A stretch of DNA of 64,000 nucleotides from Chloroflexota bacterium (lineage in GTDB: Bacteria; Chloroflexota; Anaerolineae; Anaerolineales; Villigracilaceae): contig JACAET010000052.1 in assembly GCA_013388685.1 (NCBI GenBank), positions 62,001-126,000 of the forward strand. Reading direction: 5' to 3'. Under the pieces are notes generated by a model that was given only the letters and a program-made list of their open reading frames with translations, did no database searches and was not told where the DNA came from. Shown one piece after another: positions 36,118-45,215 of this stretch. The stretch's first letter is position 1, and the number at the start of each line of letters is the position of its first letter. The position numbers were made by a program, and so were the translations under genes.

Positions 36118-37230
36118 ATGCTGATTTCGGATTTCCTCGCCGTTGCATACGAACAAACCCTGAGGCTGGGAAGGAGCAAATTCCGGCTTGCCGTTTTGGG
36201 TTCGATCCTGCTGATTGTGATCTTCATCAACGGAATCGGGGATGTGCCGGAGGCGCCCTATCAGAGGCTGGCGGAAAACCCGTTCGTCACGCGAACCGAT
36301 ATTCATTTCAATAATTACTGGCAGGAGAATCCGCTCCTGCCGGTGATCGCCTATGTTCTCGGTTTGTCGTCTCCCGCCGCTTTTCGCATCCTGTGCTTTT
36401 GCGTCATCCTGGGAGGGTTCCTGTTGTTCGAGCGGCTTTCCCGCCGCCGCTGGGGACCGGAGCACGGGTTGATTTTTACGGTATTGCTCATGACCAGCCC
36501 GTTGACCACCGTCATGCTGACATGGCTGGGGACCCCGGACGGCTTGACGCTTGCGCTGACAATCCCCTTCCTGTTTTCCCGCTCGACCCCGCTCTTCTTC
36601 TTTCTTTCGATTCTCGGAACGGCAAATCACCCCGCTTTTACGATGGCGGCGCTTGAAATTCTGATCCTGCGGTGGGCAGCGCGGGACGGGATCAATTTCA
36701 GACATGCGCTTGTTTCCGGCATTGGGATTGTCACCGGCTACGGATTGGTCCGATGGTTTCTGGCGGTCCATCATATCGAAATCGTATCGCGCGCGGATTT
36801 TATGCTGCTTCGAGATGCGGGCGAATGGCTGAAAATGAACGCCTCGAACCTTCCGATCTCGTTGTTTTCATTGTTCAACCTTCATGGGTGGATCCTGCCG
36901 GTATGTCTGTTGATGTTCTTCAAAAGGGACAGGACTTTCTTCTCGCTGGCGTTGACATTTTTGGCGGTCAATTACGGTTTCACCTTTTTTACCCTCGATA
37001 CGACCAGGGTTTTTTCACTGCTTTCCTGGGGCGTGTTATTTGCCGTGATATTCCACTCGAACACACTTTCCCACACGGCGGGCGATGCCGGGGCGGAGAC
37101 ACAACAACAATTCCTGCAAGCCCTGATCGTCATCAGCCTGGCGTCCATCTTCTCTCCGCGATATTTTTCATGGGCGGGAGAAATTCATGTCACGCCGTTT
37201 TATCCATTGATGAGAAAGGTCTTTAGGTGA
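36118..37230 (+). CDS. Polytopic membrane protein, possibly GT-C fold
   Basis: A 370-residue protein with eight or more hydrophobic spans (LAVLGSILLIVIFINGIG, GLIFTVLLMTSPLTTVMLTW, FSLALTFLAVNYGFTFFTL and others). The first extracellular loop has PFVTRTDIHFNNYWQENPLL, with acidic residues in the position used by GT-C glycosyltransferases, but the match is weak and I do not assign a function. It starts 13 bases after the mutase stop, so the two are probably co-transcribed. Confidence 0.6.
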   Translation: MLISDFLAVAYEQTLRLGRSKFRLAVLGSILLIVIFINGIGDVPEAPYQRLAENPFVTRTDIHFNNYWQENPLLPVIAYVLGLSSPAAFRILCFCVILGGFLLFERLSRRRWGPEHGLIFTVLLMTSPLTTVMLTWLGTPDGLTLALTIPFLFSRSTPLFFFLSILGTANHPAFTMAALEILILRWAARDGINFRHALVSGIGIVTGYGLVRWFLAVHHIEIVSRADFMLLRDAGEWLKMNASNLPISLFSLFNLHGWILPVCLLMFFKRDRTFFSLALTFLAVNYGFTFFTLDTTRVFSLLSWGVLFAVIFHSNTLSHTAGDAGAETQQQFLQALIVISLASIFSPRYFSWAGEIHVTPFYPLMRKVFR

Positions 37231-37290
37231 ATCCCAGACGCATGACGCCGCGCTACACCCGCAAAGCGCAACGCCAACCGGTTGAACAAA

Positions 37291-37325
37291 AACAGCCCCG
37301 CCGGGATGAATCCCATGGGGCTGTT
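37291..37325 (-). terminator. Intrinsic terminator of the LPNTG protein gene
   Basis: A 9-bp stem AACAGCCCC/GGGGCTGTT with an inner GGGA/TCCC helix. On the minus strand it is followed by TTTGTTC, giving a T-rich tail. It lies 22 bases beyond the stop at 37348. Confidence 0.8.
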
Positions 37326-37347
37326 GGTCATCCTGCAAGTGTGTTTT

Positions 37348-37893
37348 TTACTTCACCGGCGTCGCTCTCAACCTTCTTGTCAGCAAGATCACCAGCACAA
37401 GCGCCAGTGCCAGGGCGAACATGCCCGGTATACCCACTTCATCGGCAAAACCGGTGTTCGGCAGTGCCGTGGAGGTGGGAATGACCGTCTGCGTAAAGAC
37501 GGCAATTTGCGTAAACGCCGCACCGACTGTGGCGGTGGCGGGATTCGGCGTCTCGGTGGGGGTGAAGGTCGCCTGGGCGATGACCGGGGTGTTTGTGGAT
37601 GTGACCGTCGCAGTCGCCTGGGCGGCTTGAGCCTGCACAACCACCGCGGTCTGGGTCAACGCCACCTCGACCGTCGCCTCCTGCGCCTGCGCCTGCGCCT
37701 GCGCGGTGGCTTCAGCCGCCTGGCTGGAATTCATGTTGAAGAGCACGTATCCGACCACACAGAGAAGGACGCCGAGAATCAAAACTCCCAATCCGCCCGC
37801 CACAAACAGAAACGTGCGATTGCTGGATTCCTCCGGCGCCTCTGCCTCGTCTTCGAAGGCGTCGTCTATGGGATCGTAATTGTTGATGGACAT
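37348..37893 (-). CDS. Surface protein with Thr/Ala linker and LPXTG-type tail
   Basis: A 181-residue protein. An acidic N-terminus leads to a membrane span (FLFVAGGLGVLILGVLLCVV), then Ala/Gln and Thr/Pro low-complexity sequence (TATVTSTNTPVIAQATF). The C-terminus is LPNTGFADEV, a hydrophobic stretch (GMFALALALVLVILL) and the basic tail RRLRATPVK, exactly the order of a sortase sorting signal. The ribosome site GAGGAG is clear and a terminator follows. Having both an N-terminal span and a sorting tail is odd. Whether a sortase acts on it is unknown; none is seen in the window. Confidence 0.7.
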   Translation of the reverse strand: MSINNYDPIDDAFEDEAEAPEESSNRTFLFVAGGLGVLILGVLLCVVGYVLFNMNSSQAAEATAQAQAQAQEATVEVALTQTAVVVQAQAAQATATVTSTNTPVIAQATFTPTETPNPATATVGAAFTQIAVFTQTVIPTSTALPNTGFADEVGIPGMFALALALVLVILLTRRLRATPVK

Positions 37894-37928
37894 GTTGCAC
37901 TCTCCTCGTTGTTATCGCGGTGACTTGA

Positions 37929-38984
37929 TTATCCCACAACTTCAAGATTAACCAAAGGCACCAGCGCGGTATCTCCGTTTGCTAGCCTGACCTCCGCCGC
38001 AGGCGCGCGCAAGCCGCTCGGTAATTCGCTCAACCCGGCAGGAAGTCTTGTAATCGTGACGATCCTTCCCGCATGAGGCGAACGCCGCATGCGCGCCTGT
38101 TGACCGACCGCAAACGGGACGTAATCCTCCGGTTCGTCTGGCTCGCCGGATACCGGCAGGGGAATAATCGCCTCGGGGCGCCCGCCGCTGTAACGATCGG
38201 GGAATTCTGCGTTCACGGTCACTTCCCGTTTGTCGTTGGAGGTCAGTAACTTGAAAGCGGTGGAATTCATGGGGATTACACCGAAGCCGTCCAACACCAA
38301 AATCGGATAACGCATCTGCATAGCAGGCTGAAGCAGGGAATAATGTAGGCTCGACAAAATCAAGCCTCGCACCGGCATTTCGGCGGCCGCCTTCAAAGTC
38401 TCCGGGTCGCGCACATGCCCCCCCAGAATGATCGAGCCGCGCAGGCTGACGTCCAGTTGAGCCGAGGTCAAAATGTCGTCTTCCTTTTCGATCAGGCTGG
38501 TCATCAAGCCGTTGTCAATTCTGCCGTTGCCCCATGCGCCCTGGATCAACGCGCCCACTGTGCGAATCACCGCGCCGCGTTCGGGAATCACGCGCTGGAC
38601 TGTGCCGGGCAAACCGGCGCGCAATTCGAGGCGCGCATCGCCCACCTCCATCAGAACCTGCCCCCCGCCAGCCACCATGACCCGCCCCGCCCGCGGCGCT
38701 TTGATGGAACGGGAAAGGAAACTTCCATTCTCCGCCACCACCGCCCCCTGCGTAAGCCGATCGCCCTGTTTGACCTTGATCATCGCATCGGCAACCTTGG
38801 TCGAAACCCCAAACGTTCGAGCCACGTCGAGCAACACATGTTCGCGGGCATAATTCGCCTCCGCCACCACGTCTGTGGGGTTCACCTTCTGGTTGACGTT
38901 GACGTTCACCTTTCCTGCCACAGGCAGGGTTCTCTCGCGCACGATGGTCGTCAAAGGCAAAATGTGCAAAACGGGCGCAAGCAT
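37929..38984 (-). CDS. Conserved protein of unknown function, last gene of seven-gene operon
   Basis: A 351-residue protein with no signal peptide or membrane span. Residues about 20-120 are beta-rich with lipoyl/biotinyl-like turns (SIKAPRAGRVMVAGGGQVL, MEVGDARLELRAG). The C-terminal part has short glycine-rich sheets (VRLANGDTALVPLVNLEVVG) that look SH3-like. I recognise no catalytic motif. It immediately follows the MutL-like gene (stop and start are adjacent), so the two products probably work together. Confidence 0.7.
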   Translation of the reverse strand: MLAPVLHILPLTTIVRERTLPVAGKVNVNVNQKVNPTDVVAEANYAREHVLLDVARTFGVSTKVADAMIKVKQGDRLTQGAVVAENGSFLSRSIKAPRAGRVMVAGGGQVLMEVGDARLELRAGLPGTVQRVIPERGAVIRTVGALIQGAWGNGRIDNGLMTSLIEKEDDILTSAQLDVSLRGSIILGGHVRDPETLKAAAEMPVRGLILSSLHYSLLQPAMQMRYPILVLDGFGVIPMNSTAFKLLTSNDKREVTVNAEFPDRYSGGRPEAIIPLPVSGEPDEPEDYVPFAVGQQARMRRSPHAGRIVTITRLPAGLSELPSGLRAPAAEVRLANGDTALVPLVNLEVVG

Positions 38985-40736
38985 TTATCCTCCCACCGTA
39001 TAATGCCATTTTTTGATCAGTTCGCGCCGGCGCACGGAATCGGACGGGAGATGCAGGGGCCGCCCGCGCGCGTCGATCACGACACCCAGCGCGCCCCCCG
39101 TCACGGTGACGCTTCCGCTTCTTCCCGGACCCAAGCCCGCGTCGGCGCGCTGAAGCGGCTGCAAACTCAAACGCGCGCTCTGTCCGCTCGGCAAAGGCAG
39201 GATTTCCAGACCGCCGAATTTGACGTCCACACGCGCGTCTGTGCCGTCGCGGTAGGTCATTTTCACGCGCAAAACCGGCTCGCCATATTTTGCCGCGGCA
39301 ACCACCGAAACCACTGTTCCCAAACCGATGAACGCGCCCGAATCGATCACCTGCACCGGCAAATACGTGTTCCGCACCGCCGCAACGCCAAGCAAGGGTA
39401 AAAGATTGTTCTGATCCATCAGCATCGGCAGGATGCCAACCGGCTGGATCGCGTCCAACAGCATCAACAATCCCTGCCCAAGCGACAATCCGTCGCTGAC
39501 CGCGCCTCCGCCCGCAATGATCAAATCCAGGGAGGGCATGAGGTCTTTTGAAGTTTGCCCGCGCCCGGGAAAATCCCGCCGCGCGGCGCGCACTGCCAGG
39601 TACATCGCCTGCCGCGCAATCGCCTGCGCGATGGCATGATCGTCGCTGGTCGCGGGGAGCGTTCCTGGACAGAGAGAATTTTGATACAAGTACTCGCGCA
39701 GCGTGTTGGGCGCAATATCCAGGGGAAGCCAGCGCATGATGCCTTCGAGATCGGTATGTTGCAGCAAACCGGCAAGACTCTCGCCCAACCCGAATTGCGG
39801 ATACGTTCGCAAAATGACTTCGTCTCCGAAACCCGCCGCCACCGAGGTTGCGGAAGCGCCGATGTTCACGCTCAACAATCCCCGCGTCGACTCATACTGG
39901 CGGCTGAGGAAGCGGATCATCCGCCCCTGTGCGTAGGAGGCTGGCAAGATGTTGCCGCCCGTCCACATATTCAATTCATCCAACCCTTTCAATTGTCTCT
40001 GACGAAGGTTCACCACCAGGGAGGCGAGTTCGGCGCTCGCAGGTCCCAGGTCCTCTCGGTCAAGGGAGGGGCGCAGGTTGCGGGCAATCTTCAACATACC
40101 TGCATGCGCGCCAAGCAATTCCTGAACATCCACTGCGAGTTGTTCGTTTCCGGCGTATAACACCATGGGGCGTTTCTCGAGAGGGATCATGTAACACGCC
40201 AAGCCAACCGCTTCCAAAATCTTGAGCATCGAACGGGACGCGCCGTGATTCGTCCCGCCGGTCAGAATCACAAGGTCCGGACGGGAGCGAAGCACTGCGT
40301 CCAATTGCTGGTCGGGCTTGCGGTGATCCGAAAGGTCGAGTGTTTCGACCACACGCGCATAGGTGGATTGGGCAAGGCGGTGCGCGCTTTGCGCCGAAAC
40401 GTCGGGCAGCAAACCCGCAATCACCGTTCGTACCACAGGACCTGCAGAGATGATGGCAACCACCGAGTCAACACCGGAACCATCGGCTTGGGAGGGGGCA
40501 ATTAGGTTGTTATCCTGCCCTAAGAGCCTGCTGCCGGTAATTTCCTGCAGAACGCCGATTGCCGCCCGCACCCCTATGCCGATGTTTCTGAAGGGCGTCT
40601 CGGCGGTGGAAGGCGCTTTGCCCGAGGCGACAAAACGATATTGTCCCTCGACTACGTCAAATAACACCGCGCGGGTGACGGCGGCGCCAATCTCGATGGC
40701 AAGAACGGATTCGTTTTGGATAAGCGACGGCGGCAT
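38985..40736 (-). CDS. MutL/GlmL-like protein with actin-type ATPase fold
   Basis: A 583-residue protein. VLAIEIGAAVTRAVLFDVVEG is an actin/ASKHA phosphate-1 loop, VILTGGTNHGASRSMLKIL and LLSVNIGASATSVAAGFGD match phosphate-2-like repeats, and LDLIIAGGGAVSDGLSLGQG is the adenosine loop. This layout fits the glutamate mutase L (GlmL/MutL) family, which accompanies B12-dependent mutases with an undefined role, perhaps as a chaperone or reactivase. No glutamate mutase subunit is in the window, but a methylmalonyl-CoA mutase B12 subunit and MeaB lie just beyond the operon. The family call is moderately sure. Confidence 0.75.
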   Translation of the reverse strand: MPPSLIQNESVLAIEIGAAVTRAVLFDVVEGQYRFVASGKAPSTAETPFRNIGIGVRAAIGVLQEITGSRLLGQDNNLIAPSQADGSGVDSVVAIISAGPVVRTVIAGLLPDVSAQSAHRLAQSTYARVVETLDLSDHRKPDQQLDAVLRSRPDLVILTGGTNHGASRSMLKILEAVGLACYMIPLEKRPMVLYAGNEQLAVDVQELLGAHAGMLKIARNLRPSLDREDLGPASAELASLVVNLRQRQLKGLDELNMWTGGNILPASYAQGRMIRFLSRQYESTRGLLSVNIGASATSVAAGFGDEVILRTYPQFGLGESLAGLLQHTDLEGIMRWLPLDIAPNTLREYLYQNSLCPGTLPATSDDHAIAQAIARQAMYLAVRAARRDFPGRGQTSKDLMPSLDLIIAGGGAVSDGLSLGQGLLMLLDAIQPVGILPMLMDQNNLLPLLGVAAVRNTYLPVQVIDSGAFIGLGTVVSVVAAAKYGEPVLRVKMTYRDGTDARVDVKFGGLEILPLPSGQSARLSLQPLQRADAGLGPGRSGSVTVTGGALGVVIDARGRPLHLPSDSVRRRELIKKWHYTVGG

Positions 40737-40740
40737 ACTG

Positions 40741-41376
40741 TTATAGACCCAGTAATGATTTCACGAGATTAATGATGGAACTCAACCGTTCGATCAGGGC
40801 GGTCAACGCCGAAAGATACACACCGGCAAACAACACGCCCAATGTGACGGCAATAAACAGACGCCCCAGCCATGCCAGCAATTCGATGACAGCGCCGCGT
40901 TTGATGGTATCGTCCGGCGCGCGTTTCGCACCAAATTGAAAATACGCCAAAGTCAGCACGGTTCCGGCCAGCATGACAGCACCCTCGGAGGAATCGAACG
41001 AGTCCATCGCCGCTTCAACCTGGGGAATCAGCGTTCCAGTGAGCGCCCCGCCGATCGCAGTCGCCGCGCCGACACCTACAATCACAGCCATGGCGAAACC
41101 GCCCAGCCGTGAAATACGCGGAGAAAGTTTCGCCCATAAAGAAATGGAAAGGATCAACGGCACGACCGTCCACGCCAGGCGGTTTGGGTTGCCCAGCGGA
41201 TCGAGCAACCTGGGCACCAGCACGGAATGCCATATCACCGTCACGGCATAGCCAGACGCAACGCCGATGAAAAGATATACCGCAAGACGGAACAACGGAT
41301 TATCCCCGATGAGATAACTGAACACCATCAGAGTCAGAAGTAAGCCGATGACCGCGGAAACGACCTCGAAAGACAT
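40741..41376 (-). CDS. Polytopic membrane protein of unknown function
   Basis: A 211-residue protein with about six membrane spans (VVSAVIGLLLTLMVFSYLIG, FAMAVIVGVGAATAIGGALT, LFIAVTLGVLFAGVYLSALT). No recognised motif. It sits between the zinc-ribbon scaffold and the MutL-like gene with gaps of 6 and 4 bases, so it is part of the operon. It could be one of the membrane subunits of a complex. Confidence 0.75.
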   Translation of the reverse strand: MSFEVVSAVIGLLLTLMVFSYLIGDNPLFRLAVYLFIGVASGYAVTVIWHSVLVPRLLDPLGNPNRLAWTVVPLILSISLWAKLSPRISRLGGFAMAVIVGVGAATAIGGALTGTLIPQVEAAMDSFDSSEGAVMLAGTVLTLAYFQFGAKRAPDDTIKRGAVIELLAWLGRLFIAVTLGVLFAGVYLSALTALIERLSSIINLVKSLLGL

Positions 41377-41382
41377 AGGGAC

Positions 41383-43860
41383 TTATTCCTGTTCCAACTC
41401 CGCCCGCCGTTGTTCGCGCATTCTCATGAGCACGCCCCAAACGCCGCCCGACAGGATGGCAAACACCGCCAGCAGTATGCCGCTTCCAAAAGCATCCCAG
41501 TATGCCCGCGCGGTACCGGGGCGGCTGTTATTCACAAATTCGTATTTCGCCGCGTCATAAAGCCCATGGATCATGACATCCGCCTGACCGGCAGAAACGT
41601 ACGGCTGGAGCAGAGGACCCGCCTGCGCGCTGGCAACCAACAACAACGGCTTGGCGGCGATTTCGGGACCGGCGGCTTGCAACTGTTCCACCCACACGCG
41701 GCCCGATTCCGCATGATCCGTGATGAGGATGACGCCTTCGAACCGGGTAAAATCGTTTTCGGGGTTTTCGATGAAAGCCAGCACCCCCGATGACCCGCCC
41801 GGCAGAAAGCCAAGATGGAAGTAGTTCAAATTCGGCTGATATCCCAAGCCGCCGACGCCGGTATTGAGGATCAATCGGTCGGCCAACGCCGAACCGGTCG
41901 GGGACATGGAAATAAATGAAAACGCGGCGCGCCGCGACAACGCCAATTGATCCAGCAGGGGACCAGCCGTTGCCTCCAATTCGCCGGCAAAGGAAGGTTC
42001 GTAGTCCACCACCACAAGGACAGGCGCGTTTTCGGGGATTGTCGCAATCAGGCTGGACAGTTCGCTATGGGTCGCCGACGCATAAATGGGCATCGTCTTC
42101 GATCCCAAACCGATGACAGCCCCAAGTACCATCAGGAACAAACCGGATAAAACCCAGCGCAGAACACGCTGGGAGGAAACAGCGGCTTGCTCTTTTTGCG
42201 GTTGAACGGTCGTTTCGCTGGCGATGATCTGCTCGAGCAGGGATGCGCCCGTCTGCTGTTCGCCGGTAACCTGCAACTTCAGGGAAAGGGCTTTCGGCCG
42301 AAGGGACGATCCAATGGGAAAAGCCGGAATGATGCCACGAAAACCTGCGAGAGGTCCCTGGGTTTCGGTGATTTGGTCTGTCACACTTGCCGCAGTTTCT
42401 TCGAGGGCTGAATCCACGGGGCGCATGGCTTGCACCCAGGAGGGCAATTCCACGGGAGAAAGGGCGTTTTCAGCAAAGGCGGGCGCGGAGTCTTTCGCTT
42501 CCTGTTGGGATGGCGGAGCGCCGCCTTCCTGCCCGCCTGCCAGCCAGTCGGGCATTTCCACGTTGAACAGCGCGTCCAGGTCTTGCACCGCAGCAGAAGA
42601 GTCTCCCAATGAGAAGTCGAAAGCCGGTTGGGAAGAAACAGCCTCCCCTTGAGATGAAGCGAAAAGGTCTTCTGCCTTTGTCTCGCCGGGCTTTTCGCGT
42701 TCGGAGAACCAATCCATGGAAACGGAACCGGGAGCGGGCATGGAGGATTCTTCCAACGCGTTTTTCAACCAGTCGGGGGTAACATCCTTGATGGATTCAT
42801 CGCCGAGCAGTTCATTGAGAGGCGCCGTTTGGAAAGGCTTGGAGGAGGGGGGAATGCCCAGCCCGCTGTTGAGTTCGCCGGTATCTGCAAATGCCGGTGC
42901 GGAGGGCAGGTTGGTTGCTTCCTGAAGATCGCTTAACCAATCCAACTCTGCATTCGATGAAGAGGACTGGGACGGAGCCTGAGGCTCGGATGCTGGGGCT
43001 GTTGCGCCGCCTAGGTTTGTCAGCCAGCTCAAATCCTCCTCCGCAGAGGAAGACGATGGCGGAGCCGGTTCTTCGAAAGCCGGGGCGGAAATGCCACCCA
43101 ATTCGTTCAGCCAGCTCAAATCCTCATTGGATGCGGCAGGAGTAAATTCCGAACCTCGCGCCTGTGGCATCGGTGTTTCGCTCATTTCTTTGGAGGAGGC
43201 TTCAAGCTCACGAAGCCAGCTCAAATCCTCCGGCTCTTTTTGAACGGCGGGCTCTTCTGCAAAAGAGTCGAACGAAGCGAAGGTCTTCGCCCAGTCGGTC
43301 TCTTCGACCGGCTCGGCGGAGGAGGGTTGCGAGAGTCTGGCGGATAAGTCATCGTGCTGTTTGGAGGTCTTTTCCTCCGCCCGCATCCAGTCCGGGATTT
43401 CATCCGGTTTCGATTCGCTCGGGGTAGGTGCGACGGTTTGTTTTTCAGGCTGATCGAGCCCGGCAAAAAAGGCAGGGGGACCTTCGTCGGAAGAAGGTTT
43501 CGAAAGGGAAGGTTTCTCGGAGGATGCGGCGATTCCCGCCAGCCAGTCGGGGATTTCCTCCTCATCCGTCTCGGACTGGGACAGAAGCCCAGCCAGGAGA
43601 TCGGGCGGCTCATCCTTCGGGACCCTCGGCTGGGTCTGTACACGAAAAGAATCGTCACCCGCCTCGGCATTTTTCCCTTGTTGACGCACGTCCTTCAACC
43701 AATCCGGCAGTATTTCTTCCAGTTCTCCGGTGTCCTTTTTGGTCGGTTCTTCTCCGATGAACAGCTTGGACTCGGGGATCAACGGAGATTGGCAGAACTG
43801 ACAGGAATCGAGAAAATCCGGGTTGTTCTTTCCACAAGCGGAACAGCGAATCTCAGCCAT
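41383..43860 (-). CDS. Zinc-ribbon membrane scaffold with about 12 repeated Trp motifs
   Basis: An 825-residue protein. Residues 1-30 are a zinc ribbon with Cys at 6, 9, 20 and 23. Residues 30-560 are acidic, Ser/Pro-rich and apparently disordered, and every Trp there lies in a short acidic-hydrophobic motif of the form (D/E)-(L/I/M)-x-x-W-(L/M/F/V), with Trp at 54, 106, 158, 190, 215, 250, 279, 308, 364, 384, 439 and 475. Four read DLSWL/DLSWL/DLSWL/ELDWL, several PDWL. A membrane span follows at about 566-586, then an extracellular domain of about 200 residues (ENAPVLVVVDYEPSFAGEL) and a second span near 790-812. It overlaps its upstream neighbour by TAATG. A docking-scaffold role is inferred. 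Confidence 0.8.
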   Translation of the reverse strand: MAEIRCSACGKNNPDFLDSCQFCQSPLIPESKLFIGEEPTKKDTGELEEILPDWLKDVRQQGKNAEAGDDSFRVQTQPRVPKDEPPDLLAGLLSQSETDEEEIPDWLAGIAASSEKPSLSKPSSDEGPPAFFAGLDQPEKQTVAPTPSESKPDEIPDWMRAEEKTSKQHDDLSARLSQPSSAEPVEETDWAKTFASFDSFAEEPAVQKEPEDLSWLRELEASSKEMSETPMPQARGSEFTPAASNEDLSWLNELGGISAPAFEEPAPPSSSSAEEDLSWLTNLGGATAPASEPQAPSQSSSSNAELDWLSDLQEATNLPSAPAFADTGELNSGLGIPPSSKPFQTAPLNELLGDESIKDVTPDWLKNALEESSMPAPGSVSMDWFSEREKPGETKAEDLFASSQGEAVSSQPAFDFSLGDSSAAVQDLDALFNVEMPDWLAGGQEGGAPPSQQEAKDSAPAFAENALSPVELPSWVQAMRPVDSALEETAASVTDQITETQGPLAGFRGIIPAFPIGSSLRPKALSLKLQVTGEQQTGASLLEQIIASETTVQPQKEQAAVSSQRVLRWVLSGLFLMVLGAVIGLGSKTMPIYASATHSELSSLIATIPENAPVLVVVDYEPSFAGELEATAGPLLDQLALSRRAAFSFISMSPTGSALADRLILNTGVGGLGYQPNLNYFHLGFLPGGSSGVLAFIENPENDFTRFEGVILITDHAESGRVWVEQLQAAGPEIAAKPLLLVASAQAGPLLQPYVSAGQADVMIHGLYDAAKYEFVNNSRPGTARAYWDAFGSGILLAVFAILSGGVWGVLMRMREQRRAELEQE

Positions 43861-44480
43861 TAGTTCCCCCCGTATGGACGGTCAATGCCCAATAGCACGC
43901 GCAGACCGGTCAGAAGCGTTCCCAGCGCCACGCCAATCAAAAGTCCGCGTGCGCCCGCGCCGGACACCACGCCGGTCATCCCCAGGATCAAACGATCCAG
44001 CACGGGGATCGGCCCGATTGGCGTGGGCATGACGGCAAGCAGGAACAACACAATCGTCACAAGAAAGATCACGCTCATCACATCGGCACGGCGGCGCGCA
44101 AGCCGGATGCACGCGTAGACCAGCGTCACGGCGAGGAGCGCCAGCAGGGAGGCTTCGACGGGGATGACGATGGCTGTCACGGCAAAATTCAAAAACGAGT
44201 CTTCGGGTCCGGCAATTACGCCATACAATGTCGTTCCGAAAAGGGCGATGATCAGGACGGCACTATAAAGGCTCGTGCCGGGCTGGCTGCGCACCTTCTC
44301 GATATGAACAAACACAAGGTTCGCCACGCCGATCAGAGCCGCCATTCCCGCCAGAATCACCGCCCAATCGGTCAGGATGAAACGCGCCTGATCCAAGACA
44401 GGAACCGCGCCCGCCAGAAAATAACCGGCAAGAACGGTTACGCCGGATGCGATGGCAAGAACAGTGACAAGGATTCGCAT
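43860..44480 (-). CDS. Polytopic membrane protein of unknown function
   Basis: A 206-residue protein with about six membrane spans (VTVLAIASGVTVLAGYFLAG, AVILAGMAALIGVANLVFV, LLALLAVTLVYACIRLA, VIFLVTIVLFLLAVMP). No motif recognised. It overlaps both neighbours by one base (TAATG), which indicates tight coupling with the zinc-ribbon scaffold and the protein upstream. Confidence 0.78.
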   Translation of the reverse strand: MRILVTVLAIASGVTVLAGYFLAGAVPVLDQARFILTDWAVILAGMAALIGVANLVFVHIEKVRSQPGTSLYSAVLIIALFGTTLYGVIAGPEDSFLNFAVTAIVIPVEASLLALLAVTLVYACIRLARRRADVMSVIFLVTIVLFLLAVMPTPIGPIPVLDRLILGMTGVVSGAGARGLLIGVALGTLLTGLRVLLGIDRPYGGN

Positions 44481-45214
44481 TAGAAGCCGATTCCCAAAAC
44501 TTTCAACACAGCGCCGCCGAGCATGGCAAGAATAATCAGCCAGCGCAGAAGATCCTGGGTTTGCAGACTGGCATCATGCGAGGCGCCCGCGCCAAGATAG
44601 GCGCCTGCGGAGAAGAGTTCCTCGCCGATCAGCGGCTCCTGAGAGGAGGCATACAACACAGCCTGCGCCGAGAGGTTATCGCTCGCCGCAATCAAGTCCA
44701 CATTTTCAAGGCGGGCGGCTTCCGCAAGAAGAGCCGATTCGGGGCCGAGATCGCCAATGACCACATTCGCGGAAATCTTTTCATCGTGGATGATTGGAAC
44801 GGTTCCTGCGGCAAAGGCAAAAGGGGTGAGTCCGGTCAAACGTCCCGTTGTGAAGCGGTATTGCTCTTCCGCTCCCGCCGCGCGATAGCCGGCTTGCAAA
44901 GCATCCTGCGAGAGGATCGCCAGCGATGCGTCACCTGAGGTCACAATGGGAGGCTGATCGCTGAACGATGTCTGCTCGGAAAGTCTTCGAAGCATGGCAA
45001 GCCCCGCCAACGCCGACCCCCCGCGCCCCGTCAGCAGATCGCCCCGTCCCACGGAAACATGCAGGCGCGTACCGCCTTCCACAGCCAGGCCGATGGCTTT
45101 GCGCAGGCGTTCGTAGGCTTCGATCCTGCGGAAAACGGCCGGCGACCGCCGCCGCAAAACCACAAAAACCAGCAGAATAACGGCGGCAAGGAGGAGAACA
45201 CCCAAGGCGGTCAT
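44480..45214 (-). CDS. Membrane protein with cytoplasmic DUF6754-like domain
   Basis: A 244-residue protein. One N-terminal span (LGVLLLAAVILLVFVVL) is followed by a soluble domain (LHVSVGRGDLLTGRGGSALA; IVTSGDASLAILSQDALQAG; YRFTTGRLTGLTPFAFAAGT) and a C-terminal span (LLRWLIILAMLGGAVLKVLG). The conserved LTGLTPFAFAAG segment matches my recollection of the DUF6754 family, whose function is unknown. It begins one base after the small gene at 45216-45449. Confidence 0.7.
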   Translation of the reverse strand: MTALGVLLLAAVILLVFVVLRRRSPAVFRRIEAYERLRKAIGLAVEGGTRLHVSVGRGDLLTGRGGSALAGLAMLRRLSEQTSFSDQPPIVTSGDASLAILSQDALQAGYRAAGAEEQYRFTTGRLTGLTPFAFAAGTVPIIHDEKISANVVIGDLGPESALLAEAARLENVDLIAASDNLSAQAVLYASSQEPLIGEELFSAGAYLGAGASHDASLQTQDLLRWLIILAMLGGAVLKVLGIGF

Positions 45215-45215
45215 C

